This document shows, one piece after another, positions 6,279 through 14,775 of a DNA stretch of 28,129 bases. Within the stretch, counting starts at the first letter, position 1, and each line of letters begins with the position of its first letter. The stretch covers positions 1-28,129 of the IMG/VR virus record IMGVR_UViG_3300046532_005078; one strand, 5' to 3'. The notes below the pieces were generated by a model. It did not search any database, was not told the origin of the DNA, and saw nothing but the letters and a program-made list of their open reading frames with translations. This DNA comes from a virus. Both the position numbers and the translations under genes were made by a program.

Positions 6279-7208
6279 TTATGAAGACAAAAACTTAACT
6301 AATTGTGGGGGAAGCATCCGCTGAGCTTTTGCCCTCACTCTCTTGGCCATATACGGGTCCCGCTTAGAACCTGCTACCAAGTGGGTATACTTAACATCTT
6401 TGGACCCCTTATAAATTTGCGCTCCATCCCGCTTCATATCTATTCTATTACAAACATGATATCCTGGGGGCGGCTCTAACAATGGAACTACTATTCGGTT
6501 ACTTGCAAAAGTTTCTTGTCCAAAAAACCACTGTTCGTAGATGGCATTAAAGGAATCTCCAAGATCGTGAGCCTTTAGGTAGGCAATATTTTCTTTTTTT
6601 CGTAAAATAGTTAAGACTTTGTTGGCATACTTCTGAATAAAATCTACATCTGTACCTCCAAAGATACCAAAATTAGGAGTGAGTACAGGATTGTTAACCT
6701 TTTTCTTATTAATTCCCACCATCCATCCCAGCTTTTTAAATAGATTAGAGAACTGAGAAAAATCATGCCTTAAGGGAGACTCCATGATTCGTTTAAAACA
6801 AAAATCATACATAGGCATTTTGTATTCTACACTCTGGCACACTAACTCCTGATGCAGGAAAGCAAGTGGTGGACGCTCCCAAAAGAAAACATCATTGTCA
6901 ATATGCAGGAAGGGCTCTTTCTGTGCGGCATAGGTTATCATTTTGGGGTAAGCCCACAAGCTACGAGGGACACCTTCCGTGTTTAATATTTCAATATCTA
7001 AATGAACCTCATCAAACAGTTGCAAAAAAGGGTCAAGCTCTCTGTGGCCCTGCTTGTCAGTAAACAAAACCACCTTTTTAAAAAACATTTTTGCGCAGTA
7101 AATGGCCAACACAAAAGAACTTATGAAATCTTCACGAGTATTAAAACCACAATATCTATTTAAATAATTGGGGACCGCCCAATGGGTAAAAACTGCTGTC
7201 CGTATCAT
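6279..7208 (-). CDS. GT-A-type glycosyltransferase, DUF6734-like
   Basis: A 309-residue protein likely to transfer a sugar from a nucleotide-sugar. Residues 99-110 (PFLHIDNDVFFW) give a strand ending in the Asp-Asn-Asp metal/nucleotide motif (104-106), preceded by WAYPKMITYAAQ, a helix typical of GT-A enzymes. A second conserved patch, PNFGIFGG, lies near residue 180, and EQWFFGQE near 225. No signal or membrane segment is present. Its ATG overlaps the nrdB stop by one base (TAATG), so it is co-translated with the reductase. Similar proteins are annotated as DUF6734 in my recollection; donor and acceptor are unknown. Confidence 0.65.
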   Translation of the reverse strand: MIRTAVFTHWAVPNYLNRYCGFNTREDFISSFVLAIYCAKMFFKKVVLFTDKQGHRELDPFLQLFDEVHLDIEILNTEGVPRSLWAYPKMITYAAQKEPFLHIDNDVFFWERPPLAFLHQELVCQSVEYKMPMYDFCFKRIMESPLRHDFSQFSNLFKKLGWMVGINKKKVNNPVLTPNFGIFGGTDVDFIQKYANKVLTILRKKENIAYLKAHDLGDSFNAIYEQWFFGQETFASNRIVVPLLEPPPGYHVCNRIDMKRDGAQIYKGSKDVKYTHLVAGSKRDPYMAKRVRAKAQRMLPPQLVKFLSS

Positions 7209-8224
7209 TAGAAATCGTCCTCAAGCGCTCCTCCTTGTTGGTACTCTCGGACACGCCTTTCAAAAAAATTGGTCATGGCTTGGGTGTCTACTACTTCTGA
7301 TAGCCAAGGGAAGGGGTTGCTATCCGATGGGAACCTATAGTCAAGACCAATGGCCGCCATGCGGCGATTGCCGATGTAATGCATGTAATCCACAAACATA
7401 TCAGCATTTAAACCGAGGATGCCTGTAGGCAATACCTCTTTGGCGTAGGCAACTTCTAATTCCACAGTGGTTTTCATGTGCTCTGTGAACTCTTCACGAA
7501 TGGCCTTTGTCCATATCTTGGGATTTTGTTCGATCAAAGTATTGATAAGGTAAGTTCCGAATTCAATATGCAAGCTCTCGTCGCGTAATGTATATTTTAT
7601 TTGGTCTGAAATCCCTTGGAGTTTATTCTGTCTTCCTAGTGCCAGCAACATTGCGAAGCCCGAGAAGAAAAAGGTACCCTCACATATTATATAATAAGTA
7701 AATAAATTCTTAAGCAGTTCCTTCTTGCCCTCTTGTGTGTTGGTGGAAAAATCATTTCTGGTTAGGTCAGTTGTGATCTCCATTAAGAAATCGTCCTTTG
7801 CTTTGATTGAGGGGACCGTTTCATAAGCACGAAAGACTTCGTCTATATCTAGGTCGAGGCTATCGCAAATATAAACGATGGTTAAATTGTGGAGGCTTTC
7901 TTCATACGCTTGCCTTAAAATGTATTGCCTACATTCGGGGTCCGTGACGTACTTGAAGGCCGAAAGAAGAAGGTTGTTACCCACTAAGGACTCACTGCCC
8001 GCAAAGAAACCTAAGCATCTCTTCACTAAAAGCTTTTCGTCAGGAGAAATATCTCCGCCCTTCCATTGCTGGATGTCTTCCTGCATAGAAATCTCTGTAG
8101 GCATCCAATTATTGGCGCACCCTTTTAAAAATAAGTCCCAGGCGAACTTGTGGCGATGAGGTAAAATTCTATTTACCCCTGCAATTTCAGGAGTTATGAG
8201 GTCGGCTGTTTTTTCATCAAGCAT
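7208..8224 (-). CDS. nrdB: Class I ribonucleotide reductase small subunit, class Ic-like (no radical tyrosine)
   Basis: A 338-residue R2 protein that generates the radical for ribonucleotide reduction. All six metal ligands can be placed: E78 (FFAGSESL), E109 and H112 (YEESLH), E182 (IICEGTFFF), E216 and H219 (RDESLH). Two features are unlike standard class Ia: the first ligand is Glu rather than Asp, and the radical-tyrosine position four residues after H112 is I116. Chlamydia class Ic R2 shares the Glu and has Phe there. The C-terminal YQQGGALEDDF is the expected tail that binds the large subunit. No nrdA lies in the window, so it must be elsewhere or host-supplied. The gene helps make dNTPs for phage replication. 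NrdB identity is very firm; the metal type is inference. Confidence 0.94.
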   Translation of the reverse strand: MLDEKTADLITPEIAGVNRILPHRHKFAWDLFLKGCANNWMPTEISMQEDIQQWKGGDISPDEKLLVKRCLGFFAGSESLVGNNLLLSAFKYVTDPECRQYILRQAYEESLHNLTIVYICDSLDLDIDEVFRAYETVPSIKAKDDFLMEITTDLTRNDFSTNTQEGKKELLKNLFTYYIICEGTFFFSGFAMLLALGRQNKLQGISDQIKYTLRDESLHIEFGTYLINTLIEQNPKIWTKAIREEFTEHMKTTVELEVAYAKEVLPTGILGLNADMFVDYMHYIGNRRMAAIGLDYRFPSDSNPFPWLSEVVDTQAMTNFFERRVREYQQGGALEDDF

Positions 8225-8239
8225 CTTACTATCTTAACA

Positions 8240-8782
8240 CTATCCCGCACTAATGTCAAGCGTAGTTTCGGATAAGCCAGGCGGACCGATTATGAGGCAC
8301 TGAGAGTTTTCCCCAAAGTTTTTAGTAAATTTATATTTGTCAGTGTTCTCGTATCTATATGTCTCCATCTCATAACTTCTAGATACATGCCCCATAGCTT
8401 TGCGAATGAAATTCAATTCCTCGTGCAGTTCTTTTCTGTTTATATTAAAAGCATAAAGATGTGTGCGCATTAACTTCTTGGACACAACCTGGAATATCTC
8501 TTGGATGCGAGATAAATCGAGCCCTTCTTTTTCTTCTAGAGGATTAAGATTAATAAAAAAAGCATGAGGTAAAGTTGCGCCGTCTATTATTTCCATTACT
8601 TCTTCTATGGGGTCTTCACCATTGCAGGTAACTAGCGAGCCAGGAAAATTCCCCAGCACTTCTTCGGCGTTTTCACATTCATTACCAGCAATAACAAAAG
8701 TTCCCACTTCTATTTTGTCATAGCCAAAATCAATTAGCAATTGCTTGTATCTATGGGTTAGTATGTCTAGGAAGGAGGTCAT
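8240..8782 (-). CDS. Unknown 180-residue protein upstream of nrdB
   Basis: I do not recognise this protein. It has no signal peptide or membrane helix and mixes acidic and hydrophobic stretches: VGTFVIAGNECENAEEVLGN near 26-45, then PHAFFINLNPLE, then KKLMRTHLYAFNINRKELHEELNFI. The C-terminus is CLIIGPPGL. The layout suggests a small alpha/beta protein. It ends 15 bases before the nrdB ATG region and shares its strand, so co-expression with nrdB is likely. No Shine-Dalgarno is obvious before the ATG. Confidence 0.65.
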   Translation of the reverse strand: MTSFLDILTHRYKQLLIDFGYDKIEVGTFVIAGNECENAEEVLGNFPGSLVTCNGEDPIEEVMEIIDGATLPHAFFINLNPLEEKEGLDLSRIQEIFQVVSKKLMRTHLYAFNINRKELHEELNFIRKAMGHVSRSYEMETYRYENTDKYKFTKNFGENSQCLIIGPPGLSETTLDISAG

Positions 8783-8844
8783 TTTTATGTGGGCAAAAGA
8801 GCTTTAAAGCGTTATAAATTTTCGATAAAATGGGCGGGGATCCA

Positions 8845-9558
8845 TCAGTCCCCTTTAGGGAAGTAATTTAAATATTTCATTACTTCAACTATGTGCGGGG
8901 CGCGGTCGAGGTCTCGATTTTTTGACTCTACATTTCGGGGAGTATTCAAATTTTCTAATGGTCCGTGGAGGGGATCGGTTGTCGACCCTCCTTTTAAGTT
9001 CTTTATTTTACCCACGGCAACATCAAGGGTTTGAAGGGCGGGGAGAAAGCTTAATAGTCTATTTCGAGCTGATCGGGTATCCGATACTAGGTCTTCGTAG
9101 GATAAAAGTAAACAGTTCTTTAGCGAGTTATGCAACTCTGCAATTGTTTTATTGTGAAAATACCAATCTTGTACGCCATGGCGGTAACAATAAGGGTCGC
9201 GGGTAAGTAATACAAAAAAAACTTTCCCCAGCTGAGAAAAATAATGCTCGTAACTAGGGGCATGTACCGCCTCTGTAAACTTGTCGCATAAAATAGGTTT
9301 TGATGGGTCCCATAGTTTCTTGTAGGCGTCGTGTGCTTTTTGCATGGGGAGCTTGAACTCAGGAGAATATCTATTATCTGCCCATCCCTCAATAAGAGTA
9401 TCTCTCCTTAAGTGAAACAGGGCGCTTCCCTCTCCTACATGACTAGGGTTGGAAGAGGAAATGCAAGTACTAATCGCAGGGGAGGTATGGAGAATCTTAT
9501 ACAAAGCCGTAGATCCTGAGTGGGGCGCGGAAACTAAAAATAAATATTTCTTGTTCAT
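8845..9558 (-). CDS. Sulfotransferase (PAPS-dependent)
   Basis: A 237-residue cytosolic-type sulfotransferase that would move sulfate from PAPS to an acceptor, here probably a sugar. The 5'-phosphosulfate-binding loop is SAPHSGSTALY (10-20), equivalent to the usual S-x-P-R-S-G-S-T, and the 3'-phosphate-binding region is VLLTRDPYCY (116-125, R120). A conserved LLSYEDLV follows. It is last in the minus-strand glycan run and its ATG overlaps the FkbM-type methyltransferase stop by four bases. Two more sulfotransferases of other subtypes lie at 14772 and 27331. Acceptor specificity cannot be read. Confidence 0.8.
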   Translation of the reverse strand: MNKKYLFLVSAPHSGSTALYKILHTSPAISTCISSSNPSHVGEGSALFHLRRDTLIEGWADNRYSPEFKLPMQKAHDAYKKLWDPSKPILCDKFTEAVHAPSYEHYFSQLGKVFFVLLTRDPYCYRHGVQDWYFHNKTIAELHNSLKNCLLLSYEDLVSDTRSARNRLLSFLPALQTLDVAVGKIKNLKGGSTTDPLHGPLENLNTPRNVESKNRDLDRAPHIVEVMKYLNYFPKGD

Positions 9559-10241
9559 GGCAATGGATGGAGAGAGGCGAAGAAATTAATCCACTGAAAG
9601 TCATCGACGAACTTATCTATTTTAGTGAAGCCATTAACGTCTAGACTATAAACGGAATAATTAAACTGTTTTAAAAAAACGATAAAGTCGTCGAGCTTTA
9701 AGCCCGCATCTTTGGTTGCCATTCCGTATTCAAACTGAATATAATTAATTAAATTTTTTCTTAATAGGGTTTTAGCTCCTTTAAGAACCTCTAGGTCGTA
9801 GCCTTCTGCATCAATTTTAAGAAGGTCGATTGGGGTGGAGAATAAAGAATCTAAAGGCGTTAGCTCTACCTGTTTGGCCTTAACCTTAAGGCGGTCTTCT
9901 TGGAAAACGGGTCGAGCAACTACGGAAGACATATCGTTCATAACCGTTTTATCTTTGACCAATTTAAGCTCGTGAAAAGTTGCCGATTTAGTTGTTGCCC
10001 CCAAGGTTAAATTTAGCACTTTTATGTGAGGCCTATCGTTGAATCGCTCCTTCATGCGGGAGCAGCACAAAGGAATTGCATCTATTGCATAAATTTTTTT
10101 TACATTTAAAATGCTGTCCGCAAGGTTAGAGTAGTCTCCGTAGTTCGCTCCCACGTCAATAACAGTTGCGGGAGCCTTTTTTTGTCTTTTCATGTACTCT
10201 AAAAAGACCCTTTCTTCTGTTAGTCCTTGATGCCAGTTCAT
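9555..10241 (-). CDS. FkbM-family methyltransferase
   Basis: A 228-residue S-adenosylmethionine-dependent methyltransferase. Motif I is VIDVGANYGDYS (27-38) and the FkbM signature DLLKIDAEGYDLEVLKGA is at 139-156; IQFEYG follows at about 168. FkbM enzymes usually O-methylate hydroxyls and are frequent in bacterial and marine-phage glycan loci. Both ends overlap neighbours by four bases (ATGA), showing tight coupling to the fucosyltransferase-like gene before it and the sulfotransferase after it. Sugar O-methylation is the likely role. Confidence 0.85.
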   Translation of the reverse strand: MNWHQGLTEERVFLEYMKRQKKAPATVIDVGANYGDYSNLADSILNVKKIYAIDAIPLCCSRMKERFNDRPHIKVLNLTLGATTKSATFHELKLVKDKTVMNDMSSVVARPVFQEDRLKVKAKQVELTPLDSLFSTPIDLLKIDAEGYDLEVLKGAKTLLRKNLINYIQFEYGMATKDAGLKLDDFIVFLKQFNYSVYSLDVNGFTKIDKFVDDFQWINFFASLHPLP

Positions 10242-11050
10242 GATTTGTGTTCCTGTAGGTGTTTGGCGTAGAGCCCAAAAGTACTATTGTGGGACGATAA
10301 AACGAGAGACTTGCATCTACTTAGGAGTAGTAGGTCTACAGCCGCATCCGTGGCATTAAGTGGGTTACTACGGTCATAGCATAAGCTTTTTTGGGAAATA
10401 AAATTTACACCTACTTCTTTTGCTTTTTCTAGGAAGGAGTCTTCATCTGTGGAGATGAAGAAGGGTCGAGCGTTTTGTAACCTTTTCAGTTTTTCTATAA
10501 ACTTTGTGGAGTTAGTGTGTTCAGGATGCAGGTCTCTAAAGTCTTGCCCCCTAAAATGCACCCCTTTTAAGGATGCAAGCTTATATTTCTTTTCCAACCT
10601 CAATACCTTTTCGGCTATAGGGTCGCTAAAATCATTTAGATTTAGAGATTTAAAGAGACAATCAAACTTAATATGCATTCCAGTTTCCGCAATGAGGTGA
10701 ATATTCCCTTGGCGTGGGTTAATGAGGGTTCTTAATACTTTATCTGTATAAAGGGAGGGGTGCTCGGTGGATACCTGAGGTATGAGGTTGGTCTTTTCTC
10801 GATAAATAACATCCTGGCTAGAAGCCTCTAGCTGTGGGACATGTTCGGATTCTTCAAAAAGATTAAACTTAATTTCAGGCATTTTTAGTAGTTCCTCTGG
10901 CGGGGTAGACATCATGGACCCGAGTGGCCATTGTACCTCTATGCGGCTATGTGGAATTAAGGACCTCAGTTTAAGCGCGGTTTCTAAACTATACAGCCTA
11001 TTGCACAATCCGCAAGGGGGCTGAAGGTGGAGGTAGATTATTTTATTCAT
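10238..11050 (-). CDS. Fucosyltransferase-like GT-B protein (GT11/GT23/NodZ type)
   Basis: A 270-residue protein with the landmarks of the alpha-fucosyltransferase superfamily: GLCNRLYSLETAL (14-26, compare G-x-x-NR), VHFRGQDF (164-171, compare H-x-R-x-x-D), STDEDSF (200-206) and ATDAAVDLLLLSRC followed by SSHNSTFG (233-259). These form the GDP-fucose site in GT11/GT23/NodZ enzymes. The canonical Arg-Arg-Gly-Asp is here Arg-Gly-Gln-Asp. Its start ATGAATAA shares eight bases with the stop of the upstream gene. It gives the locus a second fucosyltransferase candidate next to the GT10 enzyme. Confidence in the superfamily is good, in fucose moderate. Confidence 0.7.
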   Translation of the reverse strand: MNKIIYLHLQPPCGLCNRLYSLETALKLRSLIPHSRIEVQWPLGSMMSTPPEELLKMPEIKFNLFEESEHVPQLEASSQDVIYREKTNLIPQVSTEHPSLYTDKVLRTLINPRQGNIHLIAETGMHIKFDCLFKSLNLNDFSDPIAEKVLRLEKKYKLASLKGVHFRGQDFRDLHPEHTNSTKFIEKLKRLQNARPFFISTDEDSFLEKAKEVGVNFISQKSLCYDRSNPLNATDAAVDLLLLSRCKSLVLSSHNSTFGLYAKHLQEHKS

Positions 11051-11831
11051 TAAACTGTTTTGCCCAAAAGCTAAGGTATAGCTTTTCTATATTAAAGTGT
11101 CTACCCATAAATTCTTTATATTTTTTATCGAGCCACTCTTCCGATATATCACACCAGTCTCCCACAAAAAGGAAAGGGAGGTCTTTAAACTGCTCCATTG
11201 CGGGGTGTTTTTTTACTATAGGAATACACCCCAGATACAGAGCCTCCCAGTGCCTGTGACAATCAGGGCCATTTCCTTCAGGGGAAAGACAAAATTTACT
11301 AGAAGAGAGAGATTTATAAAATTCTATATGAGGAACCTTTGGAGAGGAAGTAATCCAAGACTGCGCCTCCGCCCACACCGATAAATTCCGTCGCTGTTCG
11401 CAGGGGTCGGTGGGGTTAAAACACGAATAAACTAAATTCGAGCGAGTTTGTCTCGGGCGGTTTTTTTGATCACAAAAACTTTTAAAAATCTTTAACGGCT
11501 CTATGGTGTTTTGATCTAGGCTCGTGAAGTTAACCAATCCGATGGGAATGGAAATAATATGGGGGTGATTAGTGCGGTTGTTTTGAGCAAACCATTTGTT
11601 TTTAAAAAGGGGTGCATCTGCAATGCTAAAGCTACGAAAGTCTGAGCCCCTAGAGCTAGTTAGGTATTTGTCGCTATTATGAGTGAGGAGGTTCCAGGGT
11701 TTTTGGGTTTTTATTTTATTAAGGTGTTCGCTTTTGCAGTAGGTGGTTTTACTGTTCTGACACACAACCATTAATCTGTTTCCCGTGATTATTTCATCAT
11801 CACTAATAATTGTATTCGTCCAGTTGTTCAT
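11043..11831 (-). CDS. Exostosin/GT47-like glycosyltransferase
   Basis: A GT-B-like protein with the exostosin-type donor-binding block FCLSPEGNGPDCHR, then EALYLGCIPIV, near its C-terminus. This pattern (Ser-Pro-x-Gly-x-Gly-Pro, Arg, Glu-Ala, Gly-x-x-Pro-Ile-Val) is shared with the protein at 17584-18564. The start is uncertain. ATG 11897 would add 22 residues, has GGAG two bases upstream, and overlaps the upstream gene by 95 bases; ATG 11831 overlaps by 29. I chose 11831 because the extra N-terminus looks unlike a domain. The 3' end shares ATGAATAA with the next gene. Exostosins add GlcNAc, glucuronate, galactose or related sugars; the sugar here is unknown. Confidence 0.7.
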   Translation of the reverse strand: MNNWTNTIISDDEIITGNRLMVVCQNSKTTYCKSEHLNKIKTQKPWNLLTHNSDKYLTSSRGSDFRSFSIADAPLFKNKWFAQNNRTNHPHIISIPIGLVNFTSLDQNTIEPLKIFKSFCDQKNRPRQTRSNLVYSCFNPTDPCEQRRNLSVWAEAQSWITSSPKVPHIEFYKSLSSSKFCLSPEGNGPDCHRHWEALYLGCIPIVKKHPAMEQFKDLPFLFVGDWCDISEEWLDKKYKEFMGRHFNIEKLYLSFWAKQFNE

Positions 11832-12642
11832 ATTGTTTAAGATTACTGTTATATTCTTCCTTAAAGGTATGATTAAATAGGGGGCAGAAATTATCATTGC
11901 TCCAAGGCGCTGCCCAGCGAAAAAAATGAAGAATAGAAGTGTGGTTAGTGTTTATTAGGTTGTTGTGGTAAAGCCCCCAGAAGCAGACCTGCTGTCCAAT
12001 GGATTTCCATTCTTGATTAAATATCATATTGAGGGGTTGTTGGTCGGTCCATTGAATGCCCGAATTTAAAGACTCCTCTGTAGCGGGTATAAGGTCCTTG
12101 TATTTAGAGATGTAGTCTAAGGCTTCCGTGCCGACCGAAGGGTGGTACTTTTGAACTTTGGCTGGGCGAAAACCTACAACTCCTGAATTAAAGGCCACGC
12201 TCGAAAGTGTAAAAGATTCTTTCAGGTTATCTAAAGCACTAGAAAGAGCATGTGGAAAGTAATCCCCTAATGTAAAAACCTTATTAGTATTTCTGTCGGG
12301 CTCGCAGAACAATAAATTAGGATGTTGGTAGATTGTATCAAATAGAGGATTAATATCCCCAATGCACATGGTATCACAATCCATATACAACACTGCGTCC
12401 CAATCGAGCAAGAACCTCTCGCCCCATAAGTCCAGTTTACTTAAAATGATATGGGGGTTTTTAGGTTTATTATTTTTTCTAACAAAACAATTGGGGGCGT
12501 TAAGCTCGTCCCCCTTTATGTCGGGAGAGAGAACCCCAATTGCGCCTTTCCACTTGCCTGTAATGCGTAGGGAAACAATTAGTGATTTAACGTGTGCTAG
12601 ATAGGCGTGATTGGCGTAAAGGAGAACTAAATTTTTTTTCAT
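11803..12642 (-). CDS. GT8-like glycosyltransferase
   Basis: A 279-residue GT-A protein. Counted from the ATG at 12642, VLYMDCDTMCIGDI (84-97) contains the Asp-Cys-Asp metal-binding motif (88-90), and TDQQPLNMIF supplies the conserved Asp-Gln that often marks GT8-type folds. A substrate-side HFFRWAAPW motif lies near the C-terminus. The ATG at 12642 overlaps the previous stop by four bases (ATGA), which decides it over a start 14 codons upstream. The donor is probably a UDP-sugar; the product is unknown. Confidence 0.75.
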   Translation of the reverse strand: MKKNLVLLYANHAYLAHVKSLIVSLRITGKWKGAIGVLSPDIKGDELNAPNCFVRKNNKPKNPHIILSKLDLWGERFLLDWDAVLYMDCDTMCIGDINPLFDTIYQHPNLLFCEPDRNTNKVFTLGDYFPHALSSALDNLKESFTLSSVAFNSGVVGFRPAKVQKYHPSVGTEALDYISKYKDLIPATEESLNSGIQWTDQQPLNMIFNQEWKSIGQQVCFWGLYHNNLINTNHTSILHFFRWAAPWSNDNFCPLFNHTFKEEYNSNLKQYEQLDEYNY

Positions 12643-13337
12643 GACGGGCCCAGGGAAGTTGGAAATTGAAAGCGATAGGGCCACCCCTTATTAAGAATTA
12701 ATGAACGCAATGAGAGTCGACAGATTAACTCATTATATTTAAAATCAATAGGTACCGTCACGCTGTCCAGCTCTTTTAAGATTTTTTTAGAACACTCTAG
12801 TGAGAACATCACTGCGTGAGTTCCTCGGGTAATTAGAGGTAAACCCTTGTTGTAGTGAACCAGTTTACCGCTAAAACGGACCACTTGGTGTCCAGGAATA
12901 GCTGTATCTCCTAGGTGAAGTATGTCGCCATTGTAGTTATGGAATTCAGAAATAATTTCAGGCATAATTTTGTTAAAATCCAGTGGTATTGCTGCATCGT
13001 CTTCTAAAATTAAGAGGTACGGGGTATTGGTTAAGCTGTGTTTTCGTAGGGCTTCTTTATGTTTTAGGTAAAGAGATAATTGTCCCAAGTTAAGGCGCTT
13101 GTAAGGATTGCGGTATTCTCCATGAGCATGTTTGATGGTTATATTGTGGTGTTGAGTTTGGGGACTAATCAATTGACTGTGTGCGTCCTTAATTTCGGCA
13201 GGAGAGAAACCCTGCTCCCACCTCACTTTATTGGGGTCTATGTGTGCCGCAATAAGGTTTTCTAAAAGCTTACTCTTTCGTTCAACCAGGGTGGGGTGAT
13301 GAGCAATGGCGATAGAATAAAGAGGTGGGCGGGTCAT
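12639..13337 (-). CDS. GT25-family glycosyltransferase
   Basis: A 232-residue protein with the GT25 (LPS/collagen galactosyltransferase-like) pattern: an N-terminal Ile-Ala-His region followed by ERKSKLLENLIA, then LGQLSLYLKHKEAL (84-97), then LLILEDDAAIP (108-118) with the acidic LEDD, and THAVMFSLECSKKIL near 168-182. Family members add beta-1,4-galactose to lipooligosaccharide. Its ATG overlaps the methyltransferase stop by four bases. It is among the clearer family calls in the cluster. Confidence 0.8.
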   Translation of the reverse strand: MTRPPLYSIAIAHHPTLVERKSKLLENLIAAHIDPNKVRWEQGFSPAEIKDAHSQLISPQTQHHNITIKHAHGEYRNPYKRLNLGQLSLYLKHKEALRKHSLTNTPYLLILEDDAAIPLDFNKIMPEIISEFHNYNGDILHLGDTAIPGHQVVRFSGKLVHYNKGLPLITRGTHAVMFSLECSKKILKELDSVTVPIDFKYNELICRLSLRSLILNKGWPYRFQFPTSLGPS

Positions 13338-14032
13338 TTTTGTGCAAAAATCCAGGTAACAACAGGCCTATCTGGTTCATTTTTGAAGTGCGAGAGCTCT
13401 TTAAAGGTGGGCCAGCATTCCTTCTGGCGCTGAAACAGCCTTTGATGATAGTCTCTATTGCCCCAAAATCCAATATCTAATATATTGAACCCTACGCTTT
13501 TAAAAATGCAGCCCAAGCCGACTGGGGTAAACCCAGTAAATTGGTGAAAAGGGGTGGAGTGAGGAATGTTAACTGCAGGAAGATTCATATAGGCGATGCC
13601 TCCCTCCGCTAGGTGTTTATAGACATTATGGACCACTGCAAAAGGATTAAGGGTGTGCTCCAAAGTCTGGTTGGTCATAAAAAAATCAAAACTCTTTTCT
13701 TCTAGGTTCATTGTGTGTAAATCGAGGCTGTTGCGATCATTGTAGTATGAGTAGTGGGTTAAAGTCTTAGACTTTAAGAAGGAAAGTTCTGGGTCATTAG
13801 CCCCGTTAAAAATTAAGGACTTATTGAACTCCTGGGGGTTTTCCTTGAAGAAACGCCCGAATTCTAAAACCGCAGGTACCCGAGCACAATCAGCGTTTTT
13901 CCAATTCCACTCCAAGGCGTTTAGCGTCATAGTGGGGAGCGGATCATACCTCTGGCAATATTCATCTGTTAGCTTGGGACAAATAAAGGTGGTATAAATG
14001 TGCTGTATATCCTCGTCTGTAAGATGTCTCAT
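13334..14032 (-). CDS. SAM-dependent methyltransferase (class I, Methyltransf_11-like)
   Basis: A 232-residue protein from the ATG at 14032, which overlaps the previous stop by four bases (ATGA) and so is preferred over a start eight codons upstream. The central KSFDFFMTNQTLEHTLNPF is a motif IV/post-motif region of small-molecule methyltransferases, followed by LAEGGIAYMNLPA. The N-terminal Gly-rich motif I is weak, reading EFGRFFKEN or IFNGAND, so the fold is atypical there. It probably methylates a sugar or sugar precursor given its neighbours. Confidence 0.65.
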   Translation of the reverse strand: MRHLTDEDIQHIYTTFICPKLTDEYCQRYDPLPTMTLNALEWNWKNADCARVPAVLEFGRFFKENPQEFNKSLIFNGANDPELSFLKSKTLTHYSYYNDRNSLDLHTMNLEEKSFDFFMTNQTLEHTLNPFAVVHNVYKHLAEGGIAYMNLPAVNIPHSTPFHQFTGFTPVGLGCIFKSVGFNILDIGFWGNRDYHQRLFQRQKECWPTFKELSHFKNEPDRPVVTWIFAQK

Positions 14033-14775
14033 GGTTTTGAAAATTGTTCTGCCCACAAAGAGCGAACTTCTTTTATTTTATGGGGAAGAGTTGGCCAATT
14101 TCGAGTATGAAAATGAATATCTATCTTGGCATTCTCTCGGGAGTGGGAAAAGGAGCAGTTTTCTATTTGCCAGGGTTCTACTCGTAGCTCGCTCTTTAAG
14201 CCTAAAAGTTTCGACGAAGGGGAAGTCCTGAGTAGTTCGGGGTTTTTCTGAAAAAAAGAAGAGATCACCATTTCGTCGGTATTCCAATCTAGACCCACTG
14301 CGGTCTTGGATTTGTTTACAAAGTCTGAAAAACTAGATCCCTGGTGTAAGCGTTGGTGTAAGATATCGCCTCTGAAGGAAAAATATTGCATGGGTATTCT
14401 GTACCCATTTTCATTATAATGTTGATAGCATGGGGTGAAAAAAGAAGAGGAGTCTTGAGGGGGAAGTACCCGATCTAATATATCTCGCGCCAAAGGAAAG
14501 AGGTCGAGATCAGATATCATACTTCGCTCCTCTGTCTGGGGAGCATAATACAGCCGAACTAGTTGGGCTAATTGAGCAATAGGAACATCTATGCTCGGCT
14601 CATGTGGGACCTCTATTATGTTTTCTTGGTGAGGTAAATCTTTGACGTAACCATTATTATCCACGCAGAGCAAAAGTGGGCGTGCCCCCAGTCCGCTCCA
14701 TATATAATGCTGGGTATCCCAAAACTGATAGTAAGAGGCGTTGTTATTGGTGGAGAAAATAACGTTGAGTTTCAT
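14029..14775 (-). CDS. Putative GT-A glycosyltransferase
   Basis: A 248-residue protein. AQLVRLYYAP (70-79), an acceptor-side helix, is followed by SMISDLDLFPLARDIL (85-100), with the Asp-Leu-Asp metal motif at 89-91. This helix-strand-DxD order is the GT-A donor site seen in several neighbours. VGLDWNTDEMVI and an Arg/His-rich C-terminal IDIHFHTRNWP complete it. Its ATG overlaps the sulfotransferase stop at four bases. I cannot place it in a named family. Confidence 0.6.
   Translation of the reverse strand: MKLNVIFSTNNNASYYQFWDTQHYIWSGLGARPLLLCVDNNGYVKDLPHQENIIEVPHEPSIDVPIAQLAQLVRLYYAPQTEERSMISDLDLFPLARDILDRVLPPQDSSSFFTPCYQHYNENGYRIPMQYFSFRGDILHQRLHQGSSFSDFVNKSKTAVGLDWNTDEMVISSFFQKNPELLRTSPSSKLLGLKSELRVEPWQIENCSFSHSRENAKIDIHFHTRNWPTLPHKIKEVRSLWAEQFSKP

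Noticed and set aside
6142-6324. Plus-strand frame of 60 codons
   Set aside because: It is antisense to the conserved 48-residue minus-strand gene and the end of the 309-residue glycosyltransferase, and its translation resembles no protein.
8798-8810. GCTTTAAAGC palindrome between genes, also at about 20530
   Set aside because: The arms are only AT-rich self-complementary bases with no loop, one copy is made of the end of the ClpP-like gene and its stop, and neither has a T-run, so they are likely coincidence.
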